A stretch of DNA of 6,937 bases, taken from positions 1 through 6,937 of the forward strand of contig JAQIDA010000050.1 in NCBI GenBank assembly GCA_027858275.1, read 5' to 3'. Position numbers and translations under genes: made by a program. Every line of letters starts with the position of its first letter. Position 1 is the first letter of the stretch. Shown here one piece after another: positions 5,564 through 6,937 of this stretch. A model generated the notes under the pieces. The model did not search any database and was not told the origin of the DNA. It saw only the letters and a list, made by a program, of their open reading frames with translations. The DNA comes from Candidatus Kapaibacterium sp. Its GTDB lineage: Bacteria; Bacteroidota; Ignavibacteria; Kapaibacteriales; UBA2268.

Positions 5564-6937
5564 ATGAAGAGAATATATTCCATACTGTTTGTTATATTTA
5601 TTTCAACGGCAGTTAATGCGCAACACAAGGACAAAAGTTTTTATTTCGATACCGGTAATAAATTCTATTCAGAAATTCATTTGATACCGACTTCTAATCC
5701 GGATTCTGTTGACGCTGTCACATTCTTCAGAGCTTCTTATGATTTGTTTTCATTTAGAAAAACAGATTCGGACCAACAGATTCTCGGCAAATATGTTGCC
5801 TACCCGAATATGGAAGCAGATTTCAAAAATGCTGACGGGATTATCAAAAACAGTGTTAATACTGCCGATACAATTTTTGTCACTCATTTCGATTCAACCA
5901 ACTCGAAAACGCGATTTATTCACGGATATACGAGATCAAGATTAAAAGTCGGAAAGTACAATCCTGTTGTCAGAATGCATGATAATAGAAACAGGAATAT
6001 GAGAAAACAAAAGCCCGATTACGCTCTTGATGATAATTTTTTGACAGAATGTATATCTCAACCGATCTTTGTTTACGAAAATCCATACTCAGCAGGTTTG
6101 TATAAATCATATGTATTGCAGGATAATGCCGCATTTTCTGAAGAAGGTATTCGAATTTTGCTGAATACTTCAACACTGCCGGGCTCGAAATATAATTATA
6201 CGATCAAGTTTGTCGGTCAAAAGAGAAAATACGTCAAATGGGCAGGCGATTTGAATCTAAGCGGCTCTCTGAATATCACTAATAATCAATATTTTGACAT
6301 ATCTGAGCAGAGTGATGAGAATAGTATCCTCTTTGAAAAGAAAGATATCAATACGTCGAGCTATGATAAATATATTCCGGGATATGCTGAGTTATTTCTT
6401 TCCGGCGCTGAAACGGTTCCCGGACAGTATTTATTGACCGTGAAAAACGAGGCCGGTAAGGAAGTTTTAAGCAGTGAATTTGAAGTTTATTGGGAGAATA
6501 TGCCGGTTTTTCTGCAACGCGTGCAGTACGCTGTAAATTCGATGGAGTATATCTTGACAGATGATGAATTCGATGAGTTAGATTCGGGTTCGGATGACGA
6601 AATGTCGGCTAAGTTGATTAAATGGTGGGAAAAGAAAGATCCTACTCCCGGAACTGCCTTCAACGAGATTATGACTGAGTATTTCAGACGAGTAGATTAT
6701 TCCTATTTCAATTTTACTACAGTCAGCGCTAAAAACGGCATGAGAACTGACAAAGCCAAAGTGTATATTCTGTACGGCCCGCCCGACGATATTGAAACAA
6801 ATATGGACGGAAAAAATCCGAAAGAGATTTGGTCATATAAAGAGTTGAAAAAAGAATTTATTTTCGAAGTGATTTCAGCCGGAGATTATAGATTGATTAA
6901 GGCTTTGGATTTGGGAAAACCCGCTGAAAAGGTGAAA
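5564..6937 (+). CDS. Exported GWxTD-domain protein (3' end beyond window)
   Basis: 458 codons are visible and the frame is still open at the right edge. The N-terminus is a signal peptide (MKRIYSILFVIFISTAVNA, cleavage probably after VNA at 19), so the product should leave the cytoplasm. A long extracytoplasmic part, rich in predicted strands, follows without a recognised domain. From about residue 327 the sequence matches the GWxTD family: EYILTDDE, WWEKKDPTPGT (354-364), EYFRRVDYSYFNF, then GMRTDKAKVYILYGPPDDIE (392-411) and EIWSYKEL (421-428). The signature tryptophan is methionine here (GMRTD instead of GWxTD). The family's function is not established; it is common in FCB-group bacteria. 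The gene follows ruvX by 2 nt with no Shine-Dalgarno sequence, suggesting coupling. The call is firm at family level; the function is unknown. Confidence 0.85.
   Translation, partial: MKRIYSILFVIFISTAVNAQHKDKSFYFDTGNKFYSEIHLIPTSNPDSVDAVTFFRASYDLFSFRKTDSDQQILGKYVAYPNMEADFKNADGIIKNSVNTADTIFVTHFDSTNSKTRFIHGYTRSRLKVGKYNPVVRMHDNRNRNMRKQKPDYALDDNFLTECISQPIFVYENPYSAGLYKSYVLQDNAAFSEEGIRILLNTSTLPGSKYNYTIKFVGQKRKYVKWAGDLNLSGSLNITNNQYFDISEQSDENSILFEKKDINTSSYDKYIPGYAELFLSGAETVPGQYLLTVKNEAGKEVLSSEFEVYWENMPVFLQRVQYAVNSMEYILTDDEFDELDSGSDDEMSAKLIKWWEKKDPTPGTAFNEIMTEYFRRVDYSYFNFTTVSAKNGMRTDKAKVYILYGPPDDIETNMDGKNPKEIWSYKELKKEFIFEVISAGDYRLIKALDLGKPAEKVK

Overview
The window carries five protein-coding genes on the + strand and the broken 3' end of a sixth on the - strand. 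The gene content suggests a member of the Bacteroidota/Chlorobiota/Ignavibacteriota (FCB) side of the tree. Pointers are a GWxTD-domain secreted protein, a RuvX with the lysine-rich C-terminal segment I associate with that group, no clear Shine-Dalgarno sequence at any start, and an Rhs/YD-type core in the style of that group. This placement is inference; no rRNA or other marker is present.

Region by region: (1) 1-607, - strand: the conserved end of an Rhs core followed by 62 residues of a variable C-terminal tip that runs off the left edge. The 5' part of the gene is missing and the Rhs-like sequence stops where a palindromic dispersed repeat (607-660) begins. (2) 740-1957: xseA, exonuclease VII large subunit. 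(3) 2053-2535: ispF, an enzyme of the MEP isoprenoid pathway. (4) 2532-4838: a large membrane-bound PAS histidine kinase whose start codon overlaps the ispF stop. (5) 4839-5105: a non-coding gap built largely of repeats, namely a second copy of the 607-660 repeat immediately after the kinase and an unrelated palindrome before the next gene. (6) 5106-5561: ruvX (YqgF). (7) 5564 to the right edge: an exported GWxTD-domain protein, cut by the window.

The + strand genes are mostly housekeeping functions (DNA repair/recombination, isoprenoid synthesis, rRNA/DNA processing) with a sensor kinase inserted among them. ispF-kinase (4-nt overlap) and ruvX-GWxTD (2-nt gap) look translationally coupled, while the 95-nt and 267-nt gaps leave room for separate promoters. 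No response regulator, xseB or Rhs immunity gene is visible. The most unusual points are the Rhs fragment cut at a repeat boundary, the repeat family itself, and the atypical kinase. I did not find a complete new system in these 6.9 kb.
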